NCBI RefSeq assembly: GCF_030316885.1
Contig: NZ_JASZYQ010000001.1
Coordinates: forward strand, 744,001 to 808,000
DNA length: 64,000 bases
From: Variovorax jilinensis
GTDB taxonomy: Bacteria > Pseudomonadota > Gammaproteobacteria > Burkholderiales > Burkholderiaceae_C
Direction of reading: 5' to 3'
Positions 1 to 9,043 of the stretch are shown piece after piece; positions within the stretch are counted from its first letter, which is position 1; each line of letters opens with the position of its first letter. The position numbers and the translations under genes were made by a program. The notes below the pieces were generated by a model. It saw nothing but the letters and a program-made list of their open reading frames with translations. It ran no database searches and was not told the DNA's origin.

Positions 1-546
1 ATGATCTGGCGCGGCCCGATGGCGACGCAGGCGCTCGACCAGCTGCTGCGCCAGACCAACTGGAAGGACCTCGACTACCTCGTGGTCGACATGCCGCCCG
101 GCACCGGCGACATCCAGCTCACGCTGTCGCAGCGCGTGCCCATGACCGGCGCCGTGATCGTCACGACGCCGCAGGACATCGCGCTGCTCGACGCGCGCAA
201 GGGCATCACGATGTTCGAGAAGGTGGGCGTGCCGATCCTCGGCATCGTCGAGAACATGGCGGTGCACGTGTGCTCGAACTGCGGTCACGTCGAGCACATC
301 TTCGGCGCCGACGGCGGCCGCAGGATGGCCGAGCAGTACAAGACCGAATACCTCGGCGCGCTGCCTCTGGACATCCACATCCGGCTGCAGGCCGACAGCG
401 GCAAGCCGACCGTGGCGGCCGAACCCGACGGCGAGCTGGCCGCCCTCTACAAGGCGGTGGCGCGGCGCGTGGCGGTCGGCATCGCCGAGAAGGCAAAGGA
501 TTTCTCGGCCAAGTTCCCGACCATCACGGTTTCCAAGGACACCTGA
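1..546 (+). CDS. apbC: Fe-S cluster carrier protein ApbC/Mrp, C-terminal part
   Basis: This is the C-terminal half of an Mrp/ApbC/Nbp35-family P-loop ATPase, which carries and transfers 4Fe-4S clusters in the cytosol. The family is about 360 residues long. The window begins inside the gene, so the Walker A region is missing and the first ATG here is not the real start. Visible family features are the VVDMPPGTGD Walker B-like stretch (about residues 28-37 of this part) and the CSNC pair (about 91-94) that binds the bridging cluster at the dimer interface. The C-terminal GALPLDIHIR segment is also typical. The next gene starts 7 bp after the stop, so the LysR gene may be co-transcribed. Confidence 0.93.
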   Translation: MIWRGPMATQALDQLLRQTNWKDLDYLVVDMPPGTGDIQLTLSQRVPMTGAVIVTTPQDIALLDARKGITMFEKVGVPILGIVENMAVHVCSNCGHVEHIFGADGGRRMAEQYKTEYLGALPLDIHIRLQADSGKPTVAAEPDGELAALYKAVARRVAVGIAEKAKDFSAKFPTITVSKDT

Positions 547-553
547 TCCGGAC

Positions 554-1456
554 ATGGACAGCCTCGACCTGATCAAGACCTTCCGCGAGGTGGCCTCCCA
601 CGGCAGCTTCTCGCGGGCCGCCACGCGGCTCGATGTCTCGAAGGCCACGGTCAGCAAGTACATCGCCGAGCTCGAGACGCGCCTGGGCGTGCGGCTGCTC
701 AACCGCTCCACGCGCGCCGTGAGCCTGACCGATGCCGGCGCGCTGCTGCTGGAGCGCAGCAAGCCGATGATGGAGCTGTTCGAGCTCACGCAGGCCGAGG
801 TGCAGGAGCGTGCGAGCAAGCCCGCGGGCCGGCTGCGCATCTCGGCACCGGCGGGCGCCGGCCAGGGTGACCTGCCGAAGGCGCTGGGCCAGTTCATGGG
901 CTTCTACCCGGATGTCAGCATCAGCCTCGAACTCACGAACCGCACGATCGACATGGCCGAGGACGGCATCGACCTCGCGCTGCACTTCGGTCCGATCGAG
1001 GACGAGAACCTGATCGTGCGCAAGCTGGCAAGGCGCAACCTGCTGGTCTGCGCCTCGCCGATCTACTGGAAGAAGCACGGCAAGCCGACGCATCCGGGCG
1101 AGCTGTCGACCCATGACGCGCTGACCCAGTCGCGCCAGGGCCAGCACCCGCACTGGCGCTTCGAGGTCGACGGCAAGCCCTTCGACGTCGCGGTGAAGAG
1201 CCGCATGGATGCGACCGAGAGCGCGCCGCTGATCCAGGTCGCGATGCAGGGCTTCGGCGTCATCTACATGGCCGACATGCTGGTGCAGCCGCACATCGAC
1301 CAGGGCGAACTGGTGCCGGTGCTGCAGGACTTCACGCGCAGCGACATGTGGCTGTCGGTGGCCTACCTGCAGCGCCGCCTGAACAGCGCGGCGCTGCGCG
1401 TGCTGCTCGACTTCCTCGAGACCCGCTTCAAGTCCCGCGGGCGCCCGCCGGCCTGA
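554..1456 (+). CDS. LysR-family transcriptional regulator
   Basis: A 300-residue LysR-type regulator. The N-terminal winged helix-turn-helix (residues about 1-60) contains GSFSRAATRLDVSKATVSKY, and the LLNRSTRAVSLTDAG linker helix follows. From about residue 90 there is a type-2 periplasmic-binding-protein-like effector domain. The proline-poor sequence and the R-x-S-AP-AG start of the effector domain match the large group of LysR proteins that repress or activate neighbouring oxidoreductase genes in beta-proteobacteria. It starts 7 bp after apbC, so no target is obvious; the following lipoprotein gene is a possibility. Effector unknown. Confidence 0.88.
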   Translation: MDSLDLIKTFREVASHGSFSRAATRLDVSKATVSKYIAELETRLGVRLLNRSTRAVSLTDAGALLLERSKPMMELFELTQAEVQERASKPAGRLRISAPAGAGQGDLPKALGQFMGFYPDVSISLELTNRTIDMAEDGIDLALHFGPIEDENLIVRKLARRNLLVCASPIYWKKHGKPTHPGELSTHDALTQSRQGQHPHWRFEVDGKPFDVAVKSRMDATESAPLIQVAMQGFGVIYMADMLVQPHIDQGELVPVLQDFTRSDMWLSVAYLQRRLNSAALRVLLDFLETRFKSRGRPPA

Positions 1457-1545
1457 CGCCGACCGCTCCGCGGCATTTACGCGCGCGGCGCCCGGCCCTA
1501 CATTCGGGCCGGCGGAGCACCGCACGACAACAACACGGAGACACC

Positions 1546-2751
1546 ATGACCCTTCGCATTCCTTCGGCGCGCCCGCTCGCGCTCCTTGCCCTGGCCGCCT
1601 GCGCGGCGCTCTACGGCTGCAGCAGCACGCCGGGGGGCGGGGGGCAGCGCCAGCTCATGCTCGTCGCCAACGACGAGAAGCAGTCCTGGAACGATGCCGG
1701 GGCGGTGCAGCTCGCGCCGCACGGCCGCGACAGCGTGCAGATCCTCGACATCGGCAGCGATCCGCTGGCACCGCGCTCGGTCGGAACCCTGGCGCTCGAC
1801 AACACGATCGCCGGGCCGCCGACCAACCTCGCGATCACGGCCGACGAGCGGCTGGCGCTGGTCGCCAATTCGCTCAACGTGGTGGAGGAGAACGGCGTGC
1901 GCAGGCAGGTGCCCGACAACCGCCTGTTCGTGATCGACCTCGCGGCCACGCCGCCGAAGCTGATCGATACCGTGCTGGTCGGCAAGCAGCCGTCGGGCCT
2001 GTCGATCAACCGCGCGGGCACCCTTGCGCTGGTTGCCAACCGGGCCGACAACTCGATCAGCGTGCTGCGCATCGCAGGCCAGAAGGTGACGCTGATCGAC
2101 ACCGTGGCGATGGGCGAATCGGTCTCGCACGTGCGCTTCACGCCCGACGGCCGGCGCGCGCTGGCGACCAAGTTCCCGAACCACAAGGTCGCGCTGCTCG
2201 AGGTCGACGGCGAGAAGGTGGTCTACAACAAGGTCGACCTGGCGGCCGGCCTGTGGCCCTACAACGTCGACGTCACGCCCGACGGCAAGCTCGCGCTGAC
2301 CGCCGACAACGGCAACTCGGGTGCCTCCGACGGCCAGATCGACACCGTCAGCGTGATCGATCTCGAGGCCCAGCCGCCCCGCGTGATCGACAAGGTGGTG
2401 GTCGGCGACGGCCCCGAAGGCCTGGCCGTGAGCCCGACCGGCAAGCTGGCCGTGGCGGTGATCCTGCGCGGCAGCAATTCAGCGAAGAACGCCTACTTCT
2501 ACAACCGCAGCGGCTCGGTGGTGGCGCTCAGGATCGACGGCAAGAAGGTCACGCGCGGCAACGAGGTGATCGTGCGCGGCCTGCCGGAAGGGGCGGTGTT
2601 CAGCGCCGACGGCAGGTACCTGTACGTGGGCAACTTCATCGATCAGGACATCTCGATCCTGCGGGTCGACGGCGACACGCTGGTCGACACGGGCAAGTCC
2701 TTCAGCCTGGGCGGCCATCCGGCGGCGATGCGAGGCCGGGTCACGCACTGA
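1546..2751 (+). CDS. YncE-like beta-propeller lipoprotein
   Basis: A 401-residue protein made of repeated beta-propeller blades. Repeating LTADN/VANSL/VANRA and VIDL motifs occur about every 45 residues, as in YncE/lactonase-type YVTN propellers. The N-terminus is basic and then hydrophobic and ends in a lipobox (L-Y-G-C, Cys about residue 25), so it is predicted to be a lipid-anchored envelope protein. The start at 1546 is chosen because it gives this signal peptide and follows ACGGAGAC; the frame stays open further upstream but without a signal. Function unknown; propellers of this kind bind ligands or proteins. Its stop lies inside the 3' end of the opposite-strand GAF gene (11 bp overlap). 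Confidence 0.8.
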   Translation: MTLRIPSARPLALLALAACAALYGCSSTPGGGGQRQLMLVANDEKQSWNDAGAVQLAPHGRDSVQILDIGSDPLAPRSVGTLALDNTIAGPPTNLAITADERLALVANSLNVVEENGVRRQVPDNRLFVIDLAATPPKLIDTVLVGKQPSGLSINRAGTLALVANRADNSISVLRIAGQKVTLIDTVAMGESVSHVRFTPDGRRALATKFPNHKVALLEVDGEKVVYNKVDLAAGLWPYNVDVTPDGKLALTADNGNSGASDGQIDTVSVIDLEAQPPRVIDKVVVGDGPEGLAVSPTGKLAVAVILRGSNSAKNAYFYNRSGSVVALRIDGKKVTRGNEVIVRGLPEGAVFSADGRYLYVGNFIDQDISILRVDGDTLVDTGKSFSLGGHPAAMRGRVTH

Positions 2752-3217
2752 GTGCGGGCGCGGCCTGCCGGCTCGCGATCAGCCGGGCGGCCAGCTGGGC
2801 CGCCATCTCGATCTTCTTGAGATCGCGCGCCTCAAGGGCAGGATCGGGATTGAAGCTGTACGAATAGAAGGTGCCGTAGATGGCGCCATTGCCGAGCAGC
2901 ACGGGTGCGCTGAGGTAGCAGCCGGCAGGCACCTTGGCGTTGAGCACCTGCTTGCAGAAGGCCAGCTCGAGCGGCTCGGCCTGCTCGTCGATGAACTGGG
3001 CCCGTCCCGAGGGCTGCTGGCGATGCGAGACCTGGCGGCCGTCGACGAACTCGCAGGCGAACGCGGCCTCCATCGCATGCTGCTCGCGCAGCAGCTTGAG
3101 CACCTGATGCACGGAAGGGTCGAGCAGCGGGTCGCTCATGTCGGGGGTCGCCATCAGCAGCTCCGACACGGTCACCTCGACGGAGGTCGGTGCGAGATCG
3201 TGGGGGTAGTAGCTCAT
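2741..3217 (-). CDS. GAF-domain protein
   Basis: A 158-residue stand-alone GAF domain, a small-molecule or redox sensor fold. The region from about residue 30 to the C-terminus has the GAF pattern, including the Y-x-S-APV-L-GNGAIYGTFY-SY core and a short amphipathic C-terminal helix. No catalytic or output domain is attached, so it probably acts by protein contact or is a sensor fragment typical of GAF proteins next to signalling genes. The start follows GGAGAC at good spacing. A longer in-frame start upstream lacks such a site. Transcription converges on the lipoprotein gene and the coding 3' ends overlap. Confidence 0.7.
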   Translation of the reverse strand: MSYYPHDLAPTSVEVTVSELLMATPDMSDPLLDPSVHQVLKLLREQHAMEAAFACEFVDGRQVSHRQQPSGRAQFIDEQAEPLELAFCKQVLNAKVPAGCYLSAPVLLGNGAIYGTFYSYSFNPDPALEARDLKKIEMAAQLAARLIASRQAAPALSA

Positions 3218-3392
3218 GGGTGTCTCCGTTGGAAGGCCTTCATTGGAGCGCACCGAAGCCGGATTCCTGCAAAACGAGAACTATGGTTTCCATTTCATTC
3301 GGGACCTTTGTCACACAATCCGACCCCGATTGGCCCCGGACGAAGCCGTCGCGCCGAAATCCTTCCATTTCGCTGGCCGGCACCGGCTCGGC

Positions 3393-3398
3393 TATCGT
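3393..3398 (+). promoter_or_regulatory. -10-like hexamer 6 nt before the permease ATG
   Basis: TATCGT followed by exactly 6 nt and the ATG at 3405. No Shine-Dalgarno is present. The spacing would put transcription initiation at or next to the A of the ATG, so the message may be leaderless. The match to the -10 consensus is moderate and no -35 is visible. Confidence 0.35.
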
Positions 3399-3404
3399 CG
3401 GGCC

Positions 3405-5921
3405 ATGAATGCTTTTCTCCGCCTCGGCTGGCGCACGCTCTGGCGCGACCTGCGCGCCGGCGAACTCCGTCTCCTGATCCTCGCGGTGGTGCTCGCGGTG
3501 GCAGCGCTGACCGCGGTGGGTTTCTTCGCCGACCGGATCAAGGGCGGACTGCACCGCGACGCCCGCCAGCTGATCGGCGGCGACGCCGTGCTCGCCAGCG
3601 ACAACCCGACCCCGCCCGCGATCGCCGCGCAGGCCAGGGCGCTGGGGCTCGACACCATGAGCATCTACAGCTTTCCGACCATGGCGCGCGCGGACGACGC
3701 GCAGGGCGGCGCCAGCAAGCTGGTGGGCCTCAAGGCGGTCGCCCCCGGCTATCCGCTGCGCGGCGACCTGCAGGTGGCGACCGATCCGGAGGCGCCGGGC
3801 CAGCCGACGCGCGAGGTGCCGGCCGCAGGCGAGGCCTGGGTCGATCCGCCGCTGCTCGAATCGCTCGGCCTCAAGGTCGGCGACACGGTGCTGCTGGGCG
3901 ATGCCGCCCTGCGGATTGCGCGCGTGATCAAGGTCGAGCCCGAGCGCGGCGGCGGCTTCATGAGCTTCGCGCCGCGCGTGATGCTGAATCAGGCCGACGT
4001 GGCGCGCACCGGCCTCGTGCAGCCGGCCAGCCGCATCAGCTATCGCTTCGCGGTGGCGGGGGAGCCGGCCGCCGTGAAGCGCTTCAGCGACGGCGTCGAC
4101 GCCGCGATCAAGAAGGGCGAGCTGCGCGGCGTACGGCTCGAGACCTTCGAGGGCAGCCGACCGGAAATGGCGCAGACCCTCGACCGGGCGGAGAAATTCC
4201 TGAACCTCGTGGCGCTGCTGGCGGCGCTGCTGTCGGCGGTGGCGGTGGCGCTCGCGGCGCGCGGCTTCGCGGCCAGCCACCTCGACGACTGCGCGATGCT
4301 GCGCGTGCTGGGCCAGAGCCAGCGCACCATCGCCGGTGCCTATGCCTTCGAGTTCGCGGTGATCGGCCTGTTCGCGAGCGGTGTCGGCGTGGCGATCGGC
4401 TTCGGCGTGCACTATGCCTTCGTGCTGCTGCTCGCCGGGCTGGTCGATGGCTCGCTGCCGGCGCCGACGCTCTGGCCGGTGGCCTTCGGACTCGGCGTTG
4501 GCCTCACGCTGCTTTTCGCCTTCGGACTGCCGCCGGTGCTGCAGCTCGCGCGGGTGCCGCCGCTGCGCGTCATCCGGCGCGACGTCGGCAACCTGAAGCC
4601 GGCCTCGGCGGCGGTGCTCGGCATCGGCGTGGCGGGCTTCGCGGCGCTGCTGGTGGCGGCCAGCAGCGACCTCAAGCTCGGGCTGATCGCGGTCGGCGGC
4701 TTCGCGGTCGCGGTGGCGGTGTTCGCGGCGCTGAGCTGGCTGGCGGTGTGGGTGCTGCGTCGCAGCGTGCGGGAGACCACGGCGCCGCGCTGGCTGGTGC
4801 TCGCGACGCGGCAGATCTCGGCCCGCCCGGTCTACGCGGTGGTGCAGGTGAGCGCTCTTGCAGTCGGCCTGCTGGCGCTGATCCTGCTCGTGCTGCTGCG
4901 CACCGACCTGGTCTCGAGCTGGCGCAAGGCGACGCCGCCCGACGCGCCGAACCGATTCGTCATCAACGTCATGCCCGATCAGAGCGATGCCTTCCAGAAG
5001 AGCCTGCGCGACGGCGGCGTGGCCAAGTTCGACTGGTACCCGATGATCCGCGGCCGCCTGGTGGCGGTGAACGACAAGCCGATCTCGCCCGACGACTTCA
5101 CCGAGGACCGCGCCAAGCGGCTGGTCGACCGCGAGTTCAACCTCAGCAATGCGGCCGAGGCACCGCCGCACAACACGATCACGGCCGGCGCCTGGAAGCC
5201 CGATGCGCCGGGCGAGGTGAGCGTCGAGGAAGGCCTCACCGAGACCCTCGGCCTCAAGCTCGGCGACAAGCTGCGCTTCGACATCGGCGGCATGCCGAGC
5301 GAGGCCCGCATCACCTCGCTGCGCAAGGTGGACTGGGCCTCGATGCATGCCAACTTCTTCGTCATGTACACCACCGCGTCGATGGGCGACGTGCCCGTCA
5401 CCTACATGGGCGCCTTCCGCGCGCCCGAGGTCAAGGGCTTCGACAACGCGCTGGTGCGCAGCTATCCGAACGTCACCAACGTCGACATGAGCGCCACCAT
5501 CGGCCAGGTGCAGCGCGTGCTCGACCAGGTGATCCGGGCGGTCGAGTTCCTGTTCGCCTTCACGCTCGCGGCCGGGCTGGTGGTGCTGTTCGCGGCCGTC
5601 ACCGCCACGCGCGAGGAGCGCGCGCGCGAGTTCGCCGTGATGCGCGCGGTCGGCGCGCGGGCCAGCCTGTTGCGCCAGGTGCAGCGCGCGGAGCTGATCG
5701 GCGTCGGCCTGCTTGCGGGCTTCCTCGCGAGCGTGGTGGCTTCGGTCATCGGCTGGGCGCTGGCGCGCTGGGTGTTTGCCTTCGCCTGGACCGCCTCGCC
5801 GCTGGTGCTCGTGGTGGGAGCGCTCGCGGGGGCGGTGCTGGCGCTGGCCGCGGGCTGGTGGGGGCTGCGCGAAGTGCTGCGACGGCCCGTGGTCGCCACG
5901 CTGCGGCAGGCCGCGCAGTAG
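3405..5921 (+). CDS. FtsX-family ABC transporter permease (YbbP type)
   Basis: An 838-residue membrane protein with the YbbP architecture. It has an N-terminal membrane helix (about 20-40), a large extracytoplasmic MacB-like domain, a core of membrane helices with FtsX domains (about 265-390 and 710-835), and further helices between them. It is the permease half of a type VII-like ABC system that works on lipids or lipoproteins in the envelope rather than on small solutes. In E. coli the partner ATPase (YbbA) and TesA are adjacent, but no ATPase is encoded next to this gene. The start is the first ATG giving a basic N-terminus before the first helix; the frame is open further upstream without coding character. 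Confidence 0.85.
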   Translation: MNAFLRLGWRTLWRDLRAGELRLLILAVVLAVAALTAVGFFADRIKGGLHRDARQLIGGDAVLASDNPTPPAIAAQARALGLDTMSIYSFPTMARADDAQGGASKLVGLKAVAPGYPLRGDLQVATDPEAPGQPTREVPAAGEAWVDPPLLESLGLKVGDTVLLGDAALRIARVIKVEPERGGGFMSFAPRVMLNQADVARTGLVQPASRISYRFAVAGEPAAVKRFSDGVDAAIKKGELRGVRLETFEGSRPEMAQTLDRAEKFLNLVALLAALLSAVAVALAARGFAASHLDDCAMLRVLGQSQRTIAGAYAFEFAVIGLFASGVGVAIGFGVHYAFVLLLAGLVDGSLPAPTLWPVAFGLGVGLTLLFAFGLPPVLQLARVPPLRVIRRDVGNLKPASAAVLGIGVAGFAALLVAASSDLKLGLIAVGGFAVAVAVFAALSWLAVWVLRRSVRETTAPRWLVLATRQISARPVYAVVQVSALAVGLLALILLVLLRTDLVSSWRKATPPDAPNRFVINVMPDQSDAFQKSLRDGGVAKFDWYPMIRGRLVAVNDKPISPDDFTEDRAKRLVDREFNLSNAAEAPPHNTITAGAWKPDAPGEVSVEEGLTETLGLKLGDKLRFDIGGMPSEARITSLRKVDWASMHANFFVMYTTASMGDVPVTYMGAFRAPEVKGFDNALVRSYPNVTNVDMSATIGQVQRVLDQVIRAVEFLFAFTLAAGLVVLFAAVTATREERAREFAVMRAVGARASLLRQVQRAELIGVGLLAGFLASVVASVIGWALARWVFAFAWTASPLVLVVGALAGAVLALAAGWWGLREVLRRPVVATLRQAAQ

Positions 5922-5969
5922 GGCGCCCAGCGGGCCTCGCGGTGGGCCGCGCAGGCCACCACGGCGCGG

Positions 5970-6992
5970 CTAGAGCACCTCGTCGCGCAGCTGCGGAAAG
6001 ACCTTCGACACCTTGGCGAGCAGGTAGTCGCCGTAGCGGCCGTTGAAGGCGTGCACATTGGCGCGGTCCCAGCGCTCGGCGCTGTCGTCGAGCGCCGCGG
6101 CGCCCGCCAGGCCCTCGATCGGCCGCACCCGGGCCTCGAAGTCCGGATCGAAGAACAGCGGGAACGACAGCCGGTCGCGGCCCGAGGTGTTGCGCATCAC
6201 GCGGTGCGGGGTCGACTTGTAGCGGCCGCCGGTCATGCGGTCGAGCATGTCGCCGATGTTGCAGACGAAGGAGCCGGGCACCGGCGGCGCATCGATCCAG
6301 CCCTGCGGCGTGCGCACCTGCAGCCCGCCCACCGTGTCCTGGTACAGCAGGGTGAGCAGGCCGTAGTCGGTGTGCTCGCCGACCCCCCAGTGCACGTCCA
6401 TGCCTTCGGGCACCGGCTGCGTCGGGTAGTTGAAGAGCCGGAACAGGATCAGCGGGTCCGCCGTGTAGCGCTCGGCGAAATAGCCGGCGGGCAGGCCGAG
6501 GCTCAGCGCGATGCCTTCCATGACCCGGTGGCCCAGTCGCGTGACCGCGTCCATGTAGGCCAGCACGGTCTCGCGCAGACCTTCGATGTCGGGAAACAGA
6601 TTGGGCCCGTGCACCGGCGTGCCTGCGCGCACACGCGGATGGTCGGCCGCCAGTTCGGTGCCGAGGTACAGGCCTTCCTTCCAGTCCGGACGGCCCGAGG
6701 TCAGCTCGCCTGCGAGCGGGAAGTAGCCGCGCCAGGCACGGCCGCCGAGTGCCATGCGCCAGCGCATCTTGGTCGCTTCGTCCTGGGCGAAGAAGCGACG
6801 GCTCAGGTCTTCGAGCCGCTGCACCAGCGCCGCGTCGACGCCGTGGCCGGTGACGTAGAAGAAGCCGTGGGCACGGCAGGCGGCGCCGATCCGGGCGGCG
6901 GCGAGTTCGCGATCGGGGCTGCCGGCGACCAGGGCCGAGACGTCGATCACGGGCAGGGCATCGGTCGAGGGGTTGGGGGATGAATCGGCCAT
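5970..6992 (-). CDS. 2-oxoglutarate/Fe(II) oxygenase, isopenicillin-N-synthase family
   Basis: A 340-residue enzyme with the N-terminal DIOX_N region (about 14-125) and the C-terminal double-stranded beta-helix core (about 180-290). The iron ligands H207-x-D209 (in [10 protein letters not shown]) and H263, and the 2-oxoglutarate-binding R274-x-S276 (RLS), are all visible, so it should be catalytically competent. Bacterial members hydroxylate or oxidise small molecules, and the substrate cannot be told from sequence. The start chosen at 6992 gives the family-normal N-terminus. A much longer frame upstream would overlap the divergent globin gene. Divergent from that globin gene by 39 bp. Confidence 0.85.
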   Translation of the reverse strand: MADSSPNPSTDALPVIDVSALVAGSPDRELAAARIGAACRAHGFFYVTGHGVDAALVQRLEDLSRRFFAQDEATKMRWRMALGGRAWRGYFPLAGELTSGRPDWKEGLYLGTELAADHPRVRAGTPVHGPNLFPDIEGLRETVLAYMDAVTRLGHRVMEGIALSLGLPAGYFAERYTADPLILFRLFNYPTQPVPEGMDVHWGVGEHTDYGLLTLLYQDTVGGLQVRTPQGWIDAPPVPGSFVCNIGDMLDRMTGGRYKSTPHRVMRNTSGRDRLSFPLFFDPDFEARVRPIEGLAGAAALDDSAERWDRANVHAFNGRYGDYLLAKVSKVFPQLRDEVL

Positions 6993-7018
6993 GGCCGCGA
7001 TGGTGCCGCAAGTCTTGG

Positions 7019-7024
7019 GACAAT
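7019..7024 (+). promoter_or_regulatory. -10-like hexamer before the globin ATG
   Basis: GACAAT lies 7 nt before the ATG at 7032 and there is no ribosome binding site, so a leaderless transcript starting near 7032 is possible. If so, this favours 7032 over the ATG at 7023, which would lie partly inside the hexamer. Confidence 0.35.
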
Positions 7025-7031
7025 GACGGCC

Positions 7032-7469
7032 ATGCAGATTTCCGACAAGCCACCCGTCGACACGCCTTTCGAATGGATCGGCGGCGAAGCCGCGGTCCAT
7101 GCGCTGGTGGAGCGCTTCTACGACCTCATGGATCTCGAGCCGTCCTATGCGCAGCTGCGTTCGGTGCATGGCAGCACGCTCGACAACGCCCGCCAGCGCC
7201 TGTTCTGGTTCCTGTGCGGCTGGCTCGGTGGCCCGCAGCACTACACCGACCGTTTCGGCCACCCGATGCTGCGCGCGCGCCATCTGCCGCAGAGCATCGG
7301 CGGCCACACGATCGGCATCGCCGAGCGCGATCAGTGGCTGGCATGCATGGACCAGGCGATGGGCGAGACGGGCGTGCCCGAGGCGCTGCGCGAGCGCCTG
7401 CGCGCCTCGTTCTTCCAGACCGCCGACTGGATGCGCAATCGCGCGGAAGCGGTCAAGACGGGGCTTTGA
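7032..7469 (+). CDS. Group II truncated haemoglobin
   Basis: A 145-residue trHbO-type globin, a small haem protein that binds oxygen or nitric oxide in the cytosol. Family marks are Y30 at the B10 position, the [10 protein letters not shown] segment with the proximal histidine at about residue 84, and the conserved Trp (about 102) at G8. Length is normal for the group. An in-frame ATG three codons upstream (7023) is possible, but the -10-like hexamer overlaps it. Divergent from the 2OG-Fe oxygenase, and both handle oxygen chemistry; a functional link is only a guess. Confidence 0.88.
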   Translation: MQISDKPPVDTPFEWIGGEAAVHALVERFYDLMDLEPSYAQLRSVHGSTLDNARQRLFWFLCGWLGGPQHYTDRFGHPMLRARHLPQSIGGHTIGIAERDQWLACMDQAMGETGVPEALRERLRASFFQTADWMRNRAEAVKTGL

Positions 7470-7593
7470 CTCGCCTCACGCACCTTCCGGTGCGCGCAGC
7501 CTTGCGCGCTCGAGGCGGCCATTTTGTAAGTTATGTATCAGTTCGTGTGATTTAGCACGCGGCCTGGAGGTCCGGGCGCGGGAGACTCGAGCG

Positions 7594-8304
7594 ATGTCCA
7601 TCGTCTGTCCCCAGTGCAACACCGAAAACCGCAGCATCGCCAAGTTCTGCATCGAATGCATCGGGACGCTGCCGCCTCCACGACCCCGCGCACCGATTGC
7701 GATGCCCTGGCAGCGCGGCGACGGGGAAGCCGGCGCCGCCGTGCCGTTCTCGAAGGGCCTGTGGGTCAGTGTCGCGGCGCTGACCGTGGCCCTGGTGGTC
7801 GGGGCTGCGGGCTGGCTGGTGGCCGGCGCCGGCGGCTGGTACCTGTATTCGGCCGGCAAGGCGCAGGTGCATCCGCTGCCTGAGCCCACCCCGGCCGCGC
7901 AGGTTGCGCCGCACTCGATCGCGGCAATGCCCGCGCCTACGCCCACACTCACGCCGACCGTCGAGTCACCGGTGACGCCGGCAGCCCCTCTCGCCCCTGT
8001 GGAGCGGGCCGTCGTCGCGCCGACGACAGTCGTCGAGAAGCCCAGCCAGGCCCCTGCAGCGGCAGCGGCACAGGCACCTCACCCCGTGCCGACGCCGATT
8101 CGCCGTGAGGCGCCCCCGACGACCCGGCCCCAGGCTGCATCGAGCGCGCCGAGCAGCGCCTGCACGGACAAGGGCTTCTTCGCCGAGTCGCGCTGCATGG
8201 CGCAGCAGTGCGAGAAGCCCCAGTTCAAGGCGCACGCCCAATGCGAGGAGGTTCGGCGCCGCCAGCGGCTCGAAGAAGAAAAGCGCAATCCGTACGCGCC
8301 GTAG
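7594..8304 (+). CDS. Zinc-ribbon membrane protein with Cys-rich C-terminal tail
   Basis: A 236-residue protein of unknown function with clear parts. It has a four-Cys zinc ribbon (C5, C8, C19, C22), a hydrophobic membrane segment (about 53-85), and a long Pro/Ala/Thr-rich linker (about 90-185). A C-terminal module of about 45 residues has four cysteines in the pattern C-x9-C-x4-C-x10-C and a charged end. The ribbon is predicted cytosolic and the tail periplasmic. The start is the first ATG before the ribbon; no strong ribosome site is seen. No enzyme domain is visible. It converges with the Smr gene across a palindromic hairpin. Confidence 0.72.
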   Translation: MSIVCPQCNTENRSIAKFCIECIGTLPPPRPRAPIAMPWQRGDGEAGAAVPFSKGLWVSVAALTVALVVGAAGWLVAGAGGWYLYSAGKAQVHPLPEPTPAAQVAPHSIAAMPAPTPTLTPTVESPVTPAAPLAPVERAVVAPTTVVEKPSQAPAAAAAQAPHPVPTPIRREAPPTTRPQAASSAPSSACTDKGFFAESRCMAQQCEKPQFKAHAQCEEVRRRQRLEEEKRNPYAP

Positions 8305-8310
8305 CACGCG

Positions 8311-8324
8311 CGGGCCGCGGCCCG
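8311..8324. terminator. Palindromic hairpin between convergent genes
   Basis: A perfect 14-bp GC palindrome (CGGGCCGCGGCCCG) lies in the 24-bp space between the stops of the zinc-ribbon and Smr genes. It has no T-run on either strand, so it may slow polymerase or stabilise both 3' ends rather than be a strict intrinsic terminator. Confidence 0.4.
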
Positions 8325-8328
8325 GCTG

Positions 8329-8985
8329 CTAGCGCCGCGACGGTGCCAGCAGCACCAGCAGGGCCCCGGCTCCGCCCTCCGCCGGCTTGGCCTGCACGAA
8401 GGCCAGGGTCTCGTTCTTCTGGATCAGCCAGCGCTGGACCTTGGCCTTGAGCACCGGCTGCCGGCCGGGCGAGCCCAGGCCCTTGCCGTGCACCACGCGC
8501 ACGCAGCGCACGCCCTGCTTCCAGGCTTCGCGGATGAAGGCGCCGAGCGCTTCGCGGGCCTCGTCGCTGCGCATGCCGTGCAGGTCGAGCTGGCGCTGGA
8601 TCGACCATTCGCCCGCGCGCAGCTTGCGCGTGACGTCGGTGCGGATGCCCGGGCGCCGGAAGCTCATCGCGTCGTCGGCATCGAGCAAGGTGGTGACGTC
8701 GAATTCGTCTGAAAGCGACTCGTGCAGCACGCGCTGCTCGTCGAGCTGGTGCTGAACGGGAATCGGCGCCGGAGGCTCGGGCGACAGGGCCACGGCGGCC
8801 GTCTTGCGCAAGGGCCGTGTGGCGCCGATGGCGCGCGCGAACAGGTCCTGCTCGGCCAGCCGCTTCTTCTCGGCAGCGGCGCGCGCCGCCTCGAGCGCCG
8901 CATCGCGCTCGCGCTGCTCGGCCAGGGAGCGCTGCACCTGCTTGAGGTCGGCGAGGCTCTTGAGGGAAGGGGGCTTGGACGGCAT
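8329..8985 (-). CDS. Smr/MutS2-type endonuclease-domain protein
   Basis: A 218-residue stand-alone Smr protein. The N-terminal half is charged and helical (coiled-coil-like, about 10-50). The C-terminal half (about 128-215) is the Smr domain with LDLHG (133-137) and HGKG (166-169), the two motifs of its nicking-nuclease active surface. Such proteins cut DNA or RNA; in E. coli the relative SmrB cleaves mRNA at collided ribosomes. Which of these applies here cannot be told from sequence. It ends next to the convergent zinc-ribbon gene and is followed upstream by radC on the same strand. Confidence 0.88.
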   Translation of the reverse strand: MPSKPPSLKSLADLKQVQRSLAEQRERDAALEAARAAAEKKRLAEQDLFARAIGATRPLRKTAAVALSPEPPAPIPVQHQLDEQRVLHESLSDEFDVTTLLDADDAMSFRRPGIRTDVTRKLRAGEWSIQRQLDLHGMRSDEAREALGAFIREAWKQGVRCVRVVHGKGLGSPGRQPVLKAKVQRWLIQKNETLAFVQAKPAEGGAGALLVLLAPSRR

Positions 8986-9043
8986 GGTCCGGTCGATTGT
9001 CCCGGATTGCCGTGGGTCACGATCAGATCAGGCCGGCGCCAGA

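Noticed and set aside
1348..1545. N-terminal extension of the beta-propeller lipoprotein
   Set aside because: It overlaps the LysR gene, is Arg-rich and without coding character, and would remove the signal peptide. The ATG at 1546 gives a lipobox and a ribosome site.
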